DNA from: Prevotella scopos JCM 17725
GTDB taxonomy: Bacteria > Bacteroidota > Bacteroidia > Bacteroidales > Bacteroidaceae
Direction: 5' to 3'
Length of the DNA stretch: 64,000 nt
Assembly (NCBI RefSeq): GCF_018127785.1
Contig: NZ_CP072390.1
Span: 1,550,001-1,614,000 of the forward strand
This document shows positions 8,550-17,910 of this stretch, in pieces. Position 1 is the stretch's first letter; each line of letters begins with the position of its first letter. The translations under genes were made by a program, and so were the position numbers. Under the pieces are notes generated by a model. That model was not told where the DNA came from and ran no database searches. It worked only from the letters and a program-made list of their open reading frames with translations.

Positions 8550-9794
8550 TTATGCGCTTATGTATTCTGCCTTGAACTTCTTGTTCTTCAAGTCAAGTGT
8601 CAGCTTATACTTTCCAGCCTTAGTAACTTTCCACTTCTTGTCACCATAAGAACTTTCTGTACCATAAACAAGTGCATCCTTAGCTACACCCGTTTCATTG
8701 ATTATAGTATTCTCTTCTGGAGCAAAGAAATAAGGCTTATCACCTGAGAAACCAGACTTATCGAGCATAAACTTCATTTCACCCTCAGCCAACTGAACTT
8801 CAATAGAGAAGATATGATCGCCTGACTTCGTGAAAGCAACGCCATTATCAGTTACCCAACCAGCAGGAGTTGCGCTACCAATCATATAGACGCTTTCAGT
8901 GTCCCAAGGTGTTGGTGCAGCTGGAGCAGGAGCATCAGCGACAAACTTCGTTACCTTGATTTCATGCTTTGTGAGGTCGAATACAATGGTATAAGTACCA
9001 GCTTCTGTCACTTTCCACTTATTGTCATCGCCACCAACAACCATTCCCTGCTTTGCAGGACCATCATGGTTGAACTCACAATCAGCTACAGGTGCCTGAA
9101 TCAAGTTGTTCCATCCATCTGACTTGTCAAATGACAATTTGAACTCACCTAAGTTAAGATGACCCTCATAAGTGAACTGTAATGGATTAGATGAGGTCTT
9201 AGCAAACTTAGCAGAACCATCCTGTACCTTTGCTTTCAAGCCATCAATATCCCAGCCGTATGGCGTTGCATTACCGATGAATGACAACCATTCAGACTCG
9301 ATAGGAAGGATTGGACCTGCAGGTTCTTCGCCTTCATAAGTAACAGTAAGCTTACGTGTGCGGAGATCTACAGCGAAGGTATAGATACCTGTCTTTGTCA
9401 CCTTCCACTTATTATCAGCACCACCCTTACGAATATCAATCGCATCACTGGCAACACCTTTATCGCTGATTTCAGTATTAGCAGCAGGAGCGTAAACGAA
9501 TGTAGCACCCCAATCACCCTTTGAGAGTGGCAACTTAATCTCGCCAGTCTTTAGTTTACCATGATAAGTAAAGAGATATTTATTCTCTGTATCGCGTGTC
9601 ATCTCGTATGGATCACCGATGTTCCAACCAGCTGGAGTAGCATCACCCACCATATAGAGATGGTCAACTTTCAGTGGAAGTTCTTCTGTTATGACCACAA
9701 TATCCTTATCATCGTTGCATGACTGGAATGAGGCTGGCGCAAGAAGCACTAACAACAGATACATTCCATATTTCATTAACTTTTTCATATCCAT
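8550..9794 (-). CDS. SusE/SusF-type surface glycan-binding lipoprotein
   Basis: 414 residues with lipoprotein signal ending SFQSC. Three consecutive repeats of about 115 residues start with LYMVGDATPAGW (about 46), LSFIGNATPYGW (about 168) and VYMIGSATPAGW (about 299), each ending with the ...KWKVT..G.Y......L...K pattern. This is the SusE/SusF carbohydrate-binding fold, which in the starch-utilization system binds alpha-glucans on the cell surface. Two starts two codons apart (9794 and 9788) are possible. It sits between susD (26 bases upstream) and the GH-D enzyme, so it is probably the accessory glycan-capture protein of PUL 1. Confidence 0.85.
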   Translation of the reverse strand: MDMKKLMKYGMYLLLVLLAPASFQSCNDDKDIVVITEELPLKVDHLYMVGDATPAGWNIGDPYEMTRDTENKYLFTYHGKLKTGEIKLPLSKGDWGATFVYAPAANTEISDKGVASDAIDIRKGGADNKWKVTKTGIYTFAVDLRTRKLTVTYEGEEPAGPILPIESEWLSFIGNATPYGWDIDGLKAKVQDGSAKFAKTSSNPLQFTYEGHLNLGEFKLSFDKSDGWNNLIQAPVADCEFNHDGPAKQGMVVGGDDNKWKVTEAGTYTIVFDLTKHEIKVTKFVADAPAPAAPTPWDTESVYMIGSATPAGWVTDNGVAFTKSGDHIFSIEVQLAEGEMKFMLDKSGFSGDKPYFFAPEENTIINETGVAKDALVYGTESSYGDKKWKVTKAGKYKLTLDLKNKKFKAEYISA

Positions 9795-9819
9795 AATAGC
9801 TTTTAGTCGTTAAACATCA

Positions 9820-11556
9820 TTAGTAACCCAGATTCTGCTTCATTCCCTTATGAGCACCAATGATTTCTGGGTGGAATGGGAATATCTCGGTGTGCTTGTC
9901 AGCATCAGCTTCCTTGTCCCACCATGCATCCTGGAACTTGCCAAAGCGAATCAAGTCAACACGACGGCGACCTTCTGCGAAGAACTCACGGCCCCATTCT
10001 GCCAACATCTCTTTCATATCGAGACTTGCAGAACCCTCTGGAGCATAGAGAACTGTTGACCAGTCAGATGATGGATAGTTACGCTTACGAACCGTATTCA
10101 GCAGTTTTGCTGCCGTTGTAGCATCTCCACTGCGGAGCTTACACTCGGCAAGGCTATAGATAATCTCTGGCAAACGAATCTCGCAATAGTCTGCTTCAAG
10201 CTGCTGAGCCTTCTCGTTATCAGAGTAGAGTGGATATTTAGCAAACATCCAGCCAGAGTTATCATCACCATGCTTGATGCTACTTTCGCTTGTTGACAAC
10301 CACTTACTACCGTCTGTTGCACCAAAGACACCTACTGCATCGCGGATATCAAGTACATAAGTTCCGTGGTGATCCTTTAGATACTGCTGGTTACCATCAG
10401 CATCAGTGTACTTAATTTTACCATAGATGAACATACCTTCACGACGACCATTACCAAGATTGGTATACATCTTCAAGCGAACATCAGATGGATACTTCTT
10501 GAACTGTGCGATAGGCATACCCAACTCGAAAGTATATTTCTCACCCTTAGGGTTATAACTTGGTGAAGCAGAGTACTTAATATTATGTGACCCCTCCTTG
10601 TTCTTTGTATCGTTCAGCCACTCATTTGCTTTAGATGGAACTGACCACCAGTACAAATCACCCTTATAGTGCCAGTGAGTTTCACCCGCAGAACCAGGGA
10701 ATGCGAAGATAACTTCATCACAAGTCTCATTATCCCAGTCGAAAGCTGCATCCCAACGGTCCGCAACAGCGTATGTTCCATACGTACCATCTACGATTGC
10801 CTGAGCATATCTCTCGGCATCAGCAAAGTGGTCTTCGCCAACATAAACCTTAGCATTCATATACAGACGAACCAACAATGCAGCCGCACCAGCCTGTGTC
10901 CACTGCCCTTCTAACTTCTGATTACCACCCAAAGAAGTCTTCTTTGTCAACAACGGAAGCGCTTCTTTTAAGTCTTTCTCTATAAAATCAAAGATTTCCT
11001 TAGGCTGAACCTGCTCTTTAGAGTTCTTTGATTGGTCGTAGAAACTGGTAGATAAATAAACGTTACGGAAGGCATCTAAGAGGCGAAGATAGAACCAAGC
11101 ACGCAATACATGGTTCTGTGCTTTCAAGTTATTGAACTCTTCCTCTGAGAAACCAAACTTTGAAGCAGTAAGGTTATTAAGGTCTTCAATTACCTTATTA
11201 GCCTGCCCAATGCCCTGATAACAGCCATTGAACTCAGACTGTGCTTCACCAGTCTTATTGTCCCACTTGTGTTGATGAAGGTCTGCCCAGCGTCCACCGT
11301 CATCCCACCAGTCCTCACGAGTAGGGGTAATCAGCTGGTCAGCAGTTTCTTCATTCAGTACCTGACGGCTCTGGATACTCCAGAATCCATGCTCAAACGG
11401 ACGAAGTACCGCACGGATAACATCATCCTTTGTATTGTAATAGTTCTTTGAAGCAACCTGATCGTACAGTGTTTCCGTTAAGTCTGTACAGCTGGAAGTT
11501 GTCATCAATGCTGCTGGCATCATTAGCAAAGCAGCATATTTATATATCTTATTCAT
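9820..11556 (-). CDS. susD: SusD/RagB family lipoprotein (PUL 1)
   Basis: 578 residues; signal peptide with lipobox TTSSC. The N-terminal DLTETLYDQVASKNYY and the C-terminal EIRLPEIIYSLAECKLRSGD, WGREFFAEGRRRVDLIRFGK and FPFHPEIIGAHKGMKQNLGY are SusD-family hallmarks. It forms the hinged lid over the SusC barrel and presents glycan for import at the outer membrane. It lies 35 bases downstream of the susC gene and clearly belongs to the same transcript. The symbol denotes the family, not proven orthology with Bacteroides starch SusD. Confidence 0.95.
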   Translation of the reverse strand: MNKIYKYAALLMMPAALMTTSSCTDLTETLYDQVASKNYYNTKDDVIRAVLRPFEHGFWSIQSRQVLNEETADQLITPTREDWWDDGGRWADLHQHKWDNKTGEAQSEFNGCYQGIGQANKVIEDLNNLTASKFGFSEEEFNNLKAQNHVLRAWFYLRLLDAFRNVYLSTSFYDQSKNSKEQVQPKEIFDFIEKDLKEALPLLTKKTSLGGNQKLEGQWTQAGAAALLVRLYMNAKVYVGEDHFADAERYAQAIVDGTYGTYAVADRWDAAFDWDNETCDEVIFAFPGSAGETHWHYKGDLYWWSVPSKANEWLNDTKNKEGSHNIKYSASPSYNPKGEKYTFELGMPIAQFKKYPSDVRLKMYTNLGNGRREGMFIYGKIKYTDADGNQQYLKDHHGTYVLDIRDAVGVFGATDGSKWLSTSESSIKHGDDNSGWMFAKYPLYSDNEKAQQLEADYCEIRLPEIIYSLAECKLRSGDATTAAKLLNTVRKRNYPSSDWSTVLYAPEGSASLDMKEMLAEWGREFFAEGRRRVDLIRFGKFQDAWWDKEADADKHTEIFPFHPEIIGAHKGMKQNLGY

Positions 11557-11591
11557 TGTTCTTTCAATGTCTAAAAAAGTTTTCTTATTAT

Positions 11592-14579
11592 TTAGAAGTC
11601 AACCTGCAGACCCAGCATAAACTGTCGAGTTGATGGGTAGTAAGAGCGAGAACCTGTTGCACCTGGCTCAAGACCATTCACCTGATAGGTTGATGGGTCA
11701 ATTCCAGAGAACTTAGTAATCGTAAAGAGGTTGGTTGCTGTCAAGTTGATACGAATTGCATCGATGTACTTCTTGTTCAGATTCAGTGTGTAACCGAGGC
11801 TAAAAGAAGACAGTTTCAGGTAGTCACCAGGCTCAAGGAAGTAGTCGCTAACAATTGGATTCTGTGTTACTGCGAGGTTCTTGCTATATGCCTTATCCAT
11901 TACATTACCTTGGAAGTTCTTGATTCCATAGTAGAAGTCATGAATATTAAAGATATCGAAGCCAAGTGCTGTTTGGAAAAACAGTGTTGCATCGAAGTTC
12001 TTATAACGGAAACTGTGAGTCATTGAACCCGTGAACTTTGGCAAGCCATTACCCACATACTGACGATCTTCCTCGGTTGCGTTATCTGCCAAGATCTTAT
12101 CACCATCCTTATCGTAGACAATCCAACGGCCCTGTGGGTCGATACCAGCATACTTCAACATATAGAAGTTACCAACACGCTTACCCTCTTCAAGGCGTTG
12201 CAAATAATGGAATGGATAAGGCTCCTGCGTACTTACACGGTCTTCATAGCTTCTTCCTTCATACTGTTCGTTGCTGAAACTCACAAACTTATTACCCATT
12301 GTAGAGCCAACCACATTCACAGTATAAGAGAAATCCTTTGTCTTAATAGCATTCCATGTAATATCAAACTCGAAACCATAGTTACGCATTGTACCTACGT
12401 TCACGAATGTTGTTGTAAACAAGTAAGGAGGAACTTGTACTGTATAATCACCAAGGAGGTCTTGCTGCTTACGGCTGTAATAGTTAAATGAACCATAGAG
12501 ATTACCATTAAACAATGCCCAGTCAAGTCCGATATTCCAGTTCTTACCCTTCTCCCAATGGAGTTTTTTATTAGGATTCTTTCCAGGACCCCATACCTGA
12601 TAAGACTTACCATTATACATATAGTAGCCGAAACCCTGCATTGTGTCAAGCGATTTATAGCTATCAAAGTTCTGGTTACCAGTAACACCATAGTCTGCAC
12701 GAAGTTTTAGGTCGGTCAACCAACTCTTTGTTCCTGCCATAAATGCTTCGTCAGAGATGCGCCAACCAGCTGATACAGCAGGGAAGTTACCCCACTTATA
12801 ATCCTCACCAAACTTTGTTGAACCCTCATGACGCAAAGAAGCAGTAACCATATAACGACTCTTCCAGTCATAGCTTATACGACCGAAGAAAGCTATCAGC
12901 TTATTACCATTCTTATAAGAACCCATACCCAACTCGTCCTTATCCTTCATGTAAGCACCCGTACCAAGGTTATTATCCTCTAAGGCATCATTAGGGAAGT
13001 CCTTGTTCTCAGCATTGAAGCCAGAGTACAATGCCTCTTGATAAGAGTAACCAAACATAGCCTTAATGTTGTGATTACCAAAAGAGTTGCTATAGTTATT
13101 AATCCACTCCAAACTTTGGAGAGACTCCTTTTTATAGTTCTGTGAAGCTTCACCATCACGACCTGCATTAATAGTACGGGTGTTGGTTGATGGGCTAAAC
13201 CACTGGTTATAGTTATCATACTGATGGTCAGCGAATGTCAACTGTGTAGTCAACACCTGCTTTCCAGGATTAGTCAATAACAATGGGAAGAGATTCAACT
13301 TAACGGTACCATCCCAGTCAATCAACTTTGTTGTACCAGTATCTTTACGTCTCTTCTCCTGCTCTACTGGGTTCCATTCTGCAGGCTGTCCCTTGAAATT
13401 ATAATACAATGTAGGGTTCTGTGGATCGAATACAGGAGTGGTAGGATTGGCTTCCATTGCGTTACGGAATACATCCCAAGTTGCATTCTTACGATAAGCA
13501 ATACGAGGTGCAACATTTAAACCGAAAGTAATAAGACCACTCTTATTTGTATGATTCAAAGAGACACGTGCACCATACTCACGACGTCCAGAATATTTAT
13601 CAATACCTTTTGCATCACGATAATCAACAGATGCACGGTAATTAGACTTAATATTACCACCACTGAAAGTCAGCGTGTGAACCGTACGTACACCTACTCG
13701 GCTTACTTCCTTCATCCAATCAGTTGCACCTCCAAGGTCGTAACCTGTACCAGATGCCAAGCGATTAGCACGATACTCTGCAGCATCAAGCATATCGAGG
13801 TCTTTCTTGATAACGTCGAAAGCTACTGTACCATTATAAGTTGTATGAAGATTACCGTCGCGCGATCCCTTCTTTGTTGTCACGAGGATAACACCATTAG
13901 AACCACGTGTACCATAGATAGCAGAAGCTGCACCATCCTTGAGGACGTCATAGCTTTCGATATCATTTGGGTTAATATTAGTAAGGTTACCACCTGGTAC
14001 ACCATCAATAACAATCAATGGACCCAAGCCTGCTGCGCGGGATGAGACACCACGAATCTGAATACTTGCCTGATTATTAGGGTCACCAGAGCCTGTATTG
14101 GTAATACTAACACCAGCGACCTTACCTTGAATCATCATTGATGGGTCTACACTTGCTACCTGTGTGAAGTTACGTGCTGATACGTGAGATACAGCTGAAG
14201 TCAACTCCTTCTTATCCATCGTACCGTAACCAACGACAACGACCTCATCAAGATTGGCAGCATCTTCCTGCAACTTGATTTTGAAATCGGTCTGATTATT
14301 CACAGGCAACTCCTGTGTCTTATAACCGATATAGGTCACACGAAGTCGCGATTTAGGACTTGCAACAGATAGCGTGAAGTTTCCATCGATATCTGTCACC
14401 ACACCATTCTTGGTACCCTCCTCCATAATGGTTGCACCGATGACGGGCTCACCATGCGGGTCAGTTACCGAACCTTTTACATTGATTTTTTGAGCTGCTA
14501 CGTTCAATGTGCAGATGAGTCCCACCAATACGGCAAGAACTTTGTGCCATGAACTGCTCTCAGTTTGCAATGGTTTCAT
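11592..14579 (-). CDS. susC: SusC/RagA family TonB-linked outer-membrane protein (PUL 1)
   Basis: 995 residues, the usual size. Order: signal peptide (about 1-29), carboxypeptidase-D-like domain (about 31-110, KINVKGSVTDPHGEPVIGAT), TonB box region LDEVVVVGYGT, plug domain (about 115-250, with VLKDGAASAIYGTRGSNGVILVTTK split across the motif), then a 22-strand barrel ending in LGLQVDF with the terminal aromatic. It imports oligosaccharides into the periplasm together with SusD. First gene of PUL 1; a -7 box lies 77 bases upstream of the ATG. No regulator gene is adjacent. Confidence 0.95.
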   Translation of the reverse strand: MKPLQTESSSWHKVLAVLVGLICTLNVAAQKINVKGSVTDPHGEPVIGATIMEEGTKNGVVTDIDGNFTLSVASPKSRLRVTYIGYKTQELPVNNQTDFKIKLQEDAANLDEVVVVGYGTMDKKELTSAVSHVSARNFTQVASVDPSMMIQGKVAGVSITNTGSGDPNNQASIQIRGVSSRAAGLGPLIVIDGVPGGNLTNINPNDIESYDVLKDGAASAIYGTRGSNGVILVTTKKGSRDGNLHTTYNGTVAFDVIKKDLDMLDAAEYRANRLASGTGYDLGGATDWMKEVSRVGVRTVHTLTFSGGNIKSNYRASVDYRDAKGIDKYSGRREYGARVSLNHTNKSGLITFGLNVAPRIAYRKNATWDVFRNAMEANPTTPVFDPQNPTLYYNFKGQPAEWNPVEQEKRRKDTGTTKLIDWDGTVKLNLFPLLLTNPGKQVLTTQLTFADHQYDNYNQWFSPSTNTRTINAGRDGEASQNYKKESLQSLEWINNYSNSFGNHNIKAMFGYSYQEALYSGFNAENKDFPNDALEDNNLGTGAYMKDKDELGMGSYKNGNKLIAFFGRISYDWKSRYMVTASLRHEGSTKFGEDYKWGNFPAVSAGWRISDEAFMAGTKSWLTDLKLRADYGVTGNQNFDSYKSLDTMQGFGYYMYNGKSYQVWGPGKNPNKKLHWEKGKNWNIGLDWALFNGNLYGSFNYYSRKQQDLLGDYTVQVPPYLFTTTFVNVGTMRNYGFEFDITWNAIKTKDFSYTVNVVGSTMGNKFVSFSNEQYEGRSYEDRVSTQEPYPFHYLQRLEEGKRVGNFYMLKYAGIDPQGRWIVYDKDGDKILADNATEEDRQYVGNGLPKFTGSMTHSFRYKNFDATLFFQTALGFDIFNIHDFYYGIKNFQGNVMDKAYSKNLAVTQNPIVSDYFLEPGDYLKLSSFSLGYTLNLNKKYIDAIRINLTATNLFTITKFSGIDPSTYQVNGLEPGATGSRSYYPSTRQFMLGLQVDF

Positions 14580-14655
14580 GATTGTTAATTTGATTTATGT
14601 TTTTAAAATTATTCTTGTCTATGTAAGCAGAAACATCTTTTCTAAAAGATGTATG

Positions 14656-14663
14656 CAAAGATA
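14656..14663 (-). promoter_or_regulatory. -7 box upstream of PUL 1
   Basis: On the minus strand the sequence reads TATCTTTG, a full match to the -7 consensus, giving a leader of about 70 bases. No clear -33 TTG was found at the expected distance, which suggests activator dependence. Confidence 0.55.
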
Positions 14664-14923
14664 CACGAAAATAAGGCTTTATAATAGATAATAAAAGGAT
14701 ATGAGAAGAAATTACAAATACTCTTTACTGATTATCAAGAAGTTAGAACACGTAATATACAAATAAATACAATAACCATTATAAGCTTTAACAACAAGTA
14801 TTAACATCTAAAAAACTTTAAGCGTCTAAGAAAAGAGTCCTTATCACGCTTTTCTACAGCAGTTTATACCTTGCATTAATCTGTTTAGAAATAAGCAAAT
14901 AAGCTTTTGCTCTATATTAAAAT

Positions 14924-15166
14924 ATGACTTCAATAACCGTGAAATTTATCGATGAAATGGGCAATAATTGAAGTTTTATTGCTTTTTATATTATTGAACA
15001 GAAGAAAGTTGCTGTCACACATCCTAATCGACCTGTTTCTGCAAACAATAAGAAAACTGCAAGTCGCAAAACAACGCCTGCCAACTCAACAAAGAAGCAA
15101 ACAATTACACCTAAGAAAAAGCCTCATCTGAAAATAAACAAGGATGGAATGATTGTGGTTGAATAA
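14924..15166 (+). pseudogene. Relic of a MORN-type secreted protein gene
   Basis: The frame starting at ATG 14924 reads MTSITVKFIDEMGNN, stop (14969-14971), and continues in the same frame as KKVAVTHPNRPVSANNKK... to HLKINKDGMIVVE and a TAA at 15164. The tail mirrors the end of the MORN protein at 6022-6801 (RLKVNKDGTIEMG after a Lys/Pro/Thr-rich linker), and VKFIDEMGN resembles its VKYYDAFGN. This is a decayed, internally deleted paralogue. The flanks 14664-14923 and 15167-15458 are AT-rich and contain nothing else I recognize. Confidence 0.6.
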
Positions 15167-15458
15167 GCCATTCTTCAGCTCAGTAGGAATAGGTAGCGAG
15201 AAGTGAACGAAGAGCGAATAAATTGCTCTAAACTTTGACGTGAGAAGTATTCTTAAATGGGCGTAATACGCTTACAGATTCTAAAGAAAAGTTTTATTTC
15301 TGTTTGCTGTCACTTTTAACATTTCATGCACCTCACTAGAATATAACAAGTTACGCATCTATATAAATGACAGGAGTGACAGGAAACTTAATTATCCTTG
15401 AAACTTGGAACTTTAATATTTTTACTTTTCGAAGTGCTCTTTTACTTTTTCTTCTCGC

Positions 15459-16199
15459 TCATTCCTCCTTTTTCGGTTCCGACAAAGAATTCTCCATTTC
15501 AGTAATTCGGCTCACATCAAAATAGATATCAGGTGTAGGATAAGACGCATTTGTTTCACCTAAGACAAAATGGTCACTATTTCCTTCAACCATCTTATCA
15601 TCGATTTTATGAATACCAAAGAAGAATTCCACAAGATTATACTCATCACCTTTCGATGTTACAGAGAAAGGATGTTCTTTGCTGCCATCACCAGTCATAA
15701 ATAGGGTATCAAGGATACGCAATAAACGGACAGTATAAACCCGAAGACTATCAGTTACCATCTGTGCCGAATCCGGATCGACATAAGATTGGGTCCTTAA
15801 GTTATAAATCTTAGACACAATGGCATTTGTATTAAGTGGGTTGATAGCGAGAATTTTATCTGCGATGTCAGCTGCCTTACGAAATTGTCCTTTGTCACGT
15901 ATCTGCTGCATCTCATGTTCCAAACTCAAATCACGTCCTTTAGTTAGGTAAGTATTTCCGTACACAATCAACATTTTGTCGTCTGCAGTCAGTGTCGTGT
16001 CAACATCGACATTTAATAAAGAATCTATTAATAGCTTTATATGTTGCGGATTAGTTTCCACCTCTGCCCTTATTTTATCCCAATTTACTGGCATCAAACC
16101 CGTACCAGTCTGTGCTATTACTGTCTGAACAAACAGCATTAATACAAAAGCAAATACCTGTCTCATGTGCTTTCTCATTTTTTTAATCGTTAATAGCAT
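15459..16199 (-). CDS. DUF4919-like exported protein
   Basis: Up to 246 residues. The signal peptide is MRQVFAFVLMLFVQTVIAQ, so the Met at residue 8 or 12 is a better start than the first ATG. The mature part has a helical region with a TPR-like segment (YGNTYLTKGRDLSLEHEMQQ, RKAADIADKILAINPLNTNA) and a C-terminal GDEYNLVEFFFGIHKIDDK motif, followed by an acidic end. This pattern matches DUF4919 proteins of Bacteroidota, whose function is unknown. It probably acts in the periplasm. It stands apart, 158 bases downstream of comM on the same strand. Confidence 0.7.
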   Translation of the reverse strand: MLLTIKKMRKHMRQVFAFVLMLFVQTVIAQTGTGLMPVNWDKIRAEVETNPQHIKLLIDSLLNVDVDTTLTADDKMLIVYGNTYLTKGRDLSLEHEMQQIRDKGQFRKAADIADKILAINPLNTNAIVSKIYNLRTQSYVDPDSAQMVTDSLRVYTVRLLRILDTLFMTGDGSKEHPFSVTSKGDEYNLVEFFFGIHKIDDKMVEGNSDHFVLGETNASYPTPDIYFDVSRITEMENSLSEPKKEE

Positions 16200-16357
16200 T
16201 TCTTTTCTTATTTATTAGTTTAGCGTATCTAAATGATTAGATGCGCAAAGATTTCTTTACAACTATCTTTTTATTTATCCTTCGAATACCAATACCTCCT
16301 TCACTTTTTCCCCTCATTCATGAGCCATTCCCTATTTCGAGTTGCATAGAACAAGTC

Positions 16358-17899
16358 TCATCGCTCTGCCCAATCACTTCTATCGAGGTTTCTGTACCCA
16401 ATAGCTTCTGCAATATGTTGCACCTGCACATTCTCCGACTCATCCAAATCGGCAATGGAACGCGCCACCTTTAAGATTCTATTATAGGCGCGAGCCGAGA
16501 GCTTTAGCCGCTCCATCGCATCACGAAGTAACTTGATTGAAGCCTCATCAGGCTCAGCAAACTCATGAATCATACGCTCAGTCATCTGTGCATTACAATG
16601 AATATTACGATAACTGCAGAATCGGTCGGTCTGGATTGCACGTGCACGGATAACACGCTCACGGATGGCAGCACTCGGCTCGCCCGGTGTTGCTTGTGAT
16701 ATATCCTTGAAGGGGAGAGGAGCTATCTCACATTGAATATCGATTCTGTCCATCAGTGGACCAGAAATCTTCGCAAGATACTTCTGAATCTGCCCTGGCG
16801 TACAAACACAATGATGTGTAGGATCAGCAAAATAACCACACGGGCATGGGTTCATGCTTGCAACGAACATAAAGCTACAAGGGTAAGTAACCGTATATTT
16901 GGCACGTGAAATGGTTATCTGACGATCCTCCAAAGGCTGACGAAGCACCTCTAAGGTATGTTTATTAAACTCAGGTAGCTCGTCACAGAATAACACGCCA
17001 TTATGTGCAAGCGTTATCTCACCCGGCATCGGATTAGCTCCACCACCCACGAGTGCAACCTCAGAAATCGTATGATGCGGACTTCGAAAAGGTCGCTGTG
17101 TAATCAATCCTGTGTCACGATGCAACTTTCCTGCGATAGAATGAATCTGAGTTGTTTCTAAACTCTCAGAAAGAGATAAGGGGGGAAGAATAGAAGGGAG
17201 ACGCTTCGCCATCATACTCTTACCACTTCCGGGTGGTCCAACCATGATAAGATTGTGTCCACCAGCCGCTGCAACCTCTAACGCACGCTTCACATTCTCT
17301 TGTCCACGCACATCAGCAAAGTCAAGATCGAAAGCGTATTGATGCTCATAAAACTCCTTACGGGTATCTACGAAACAAGGTTCTGGTGAAGATGTTCCAT
17401 TAAGGAAATCAATAACCTGCAGAATATTATCCATTCCATAGACCTCTAAGGTGTCAACAACAGCCGCCTCATGTTCATTAGCTTTCGGAACGATGATACC
17501 TTTGAACTTCTCTGCACGCGCCTTAATGGCAATGGGTAACACGCCTTTAACAGGCTGCAACGTCCCATCAAGGCTTAACTCTCCCACAAGCATAAACTCA
17601 CGCAGATGATCACAGTTCATCTTCTCATTGGCAGCAAGGATAGCAATGGCCAGTGGGAGATCAAAACTGGAGCCTTCCTTTTTAAGGTCGGCTGGAGCAA
17701 GGTTGGCGGTGATATCGGCTACAGGAAATTTATAACCAGTATTAAGAAGAGCTGCAGCAATACGGTCATGGCTTTCCTTTACCGCCCCATCAGCAAGACC
17801 GGTAAGATGGAACAAAACGCCCCGTGTTATACTAACTTCAACTGTTACGGTGGTAACTTCCATTCCGTTGACAGCTGCACAGAATGTCTTTACAAGCAC
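16358..17899 (-). CDS. comM: ComM/YifB family Mg-chelatase-like AAA ATPase
   Basis: 513 residues, normal family length. Order: N-terminal ComM Lon-protease-like fold (1-170, with VEVSITRGVLFHLTGLADGA), AAA+ domain with Walker A GPPGSGKSMMAKRLPS near 221-236, Walker B LFCDELPEF, sensor region with SMNPCPCGYFADP and a Zn-like CxCG..C pattern, and the C-terminal Mg-chelatase helical domain (RAYNRILKVARSIADLDESE). ComM is a hexameric helicase that helps branch migration during natural transformation; Bacteroidota copies are uncharacterised. It follows the thioredoxin-like gene by 11 bases, so they are probably cotranscribed. Confidence 0.93.
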   Translation of the reverse strand: MLVKTFCAAVNGMEVTTVTVEVSITRGVLFHLTGLADGAVKESHDRIAAALLNTGYKFPVADITANLAPADLKKEGSSFDLPLAIAILAANEKMNCDHLREFMLVGELSLDGTLQPVKGVLPIAIKARAEKFKGIIVPKANEHEAAVVDTLEVYGMDNILQVIDFLNGTSSPEPCFVDTRKEFYEHQYAFDLDFADVRGQENVKRALEVAAAGGHNLIMVGPPGSGKSMMAKRLPSILPPLSLSESLETTQIHSIAGKLHRDTGLITQRPFRSPHHTISEVALVGGGANPMPGEITLAHNGVLFCDELPEFNKHTLEVLRQPLEDRQITISRAKYTVTYPCSFMFVASMNPCPCGYFADPTHHCVCTPGQIQKYLAKISGPLMDRIDIQCEIAPLPFKDISQATPGEPSAAIRERVIRARAIQTDRFCSYRNIHCNAQMTERMIHEFAEPDEASIKLLRDAMERLKLSARAYNRILKVARSIADLDESENVQVQHIAEAIGYRNLDRSDWAER

Positions 17900-17910
17900 A
17901 ATATTAGTTT

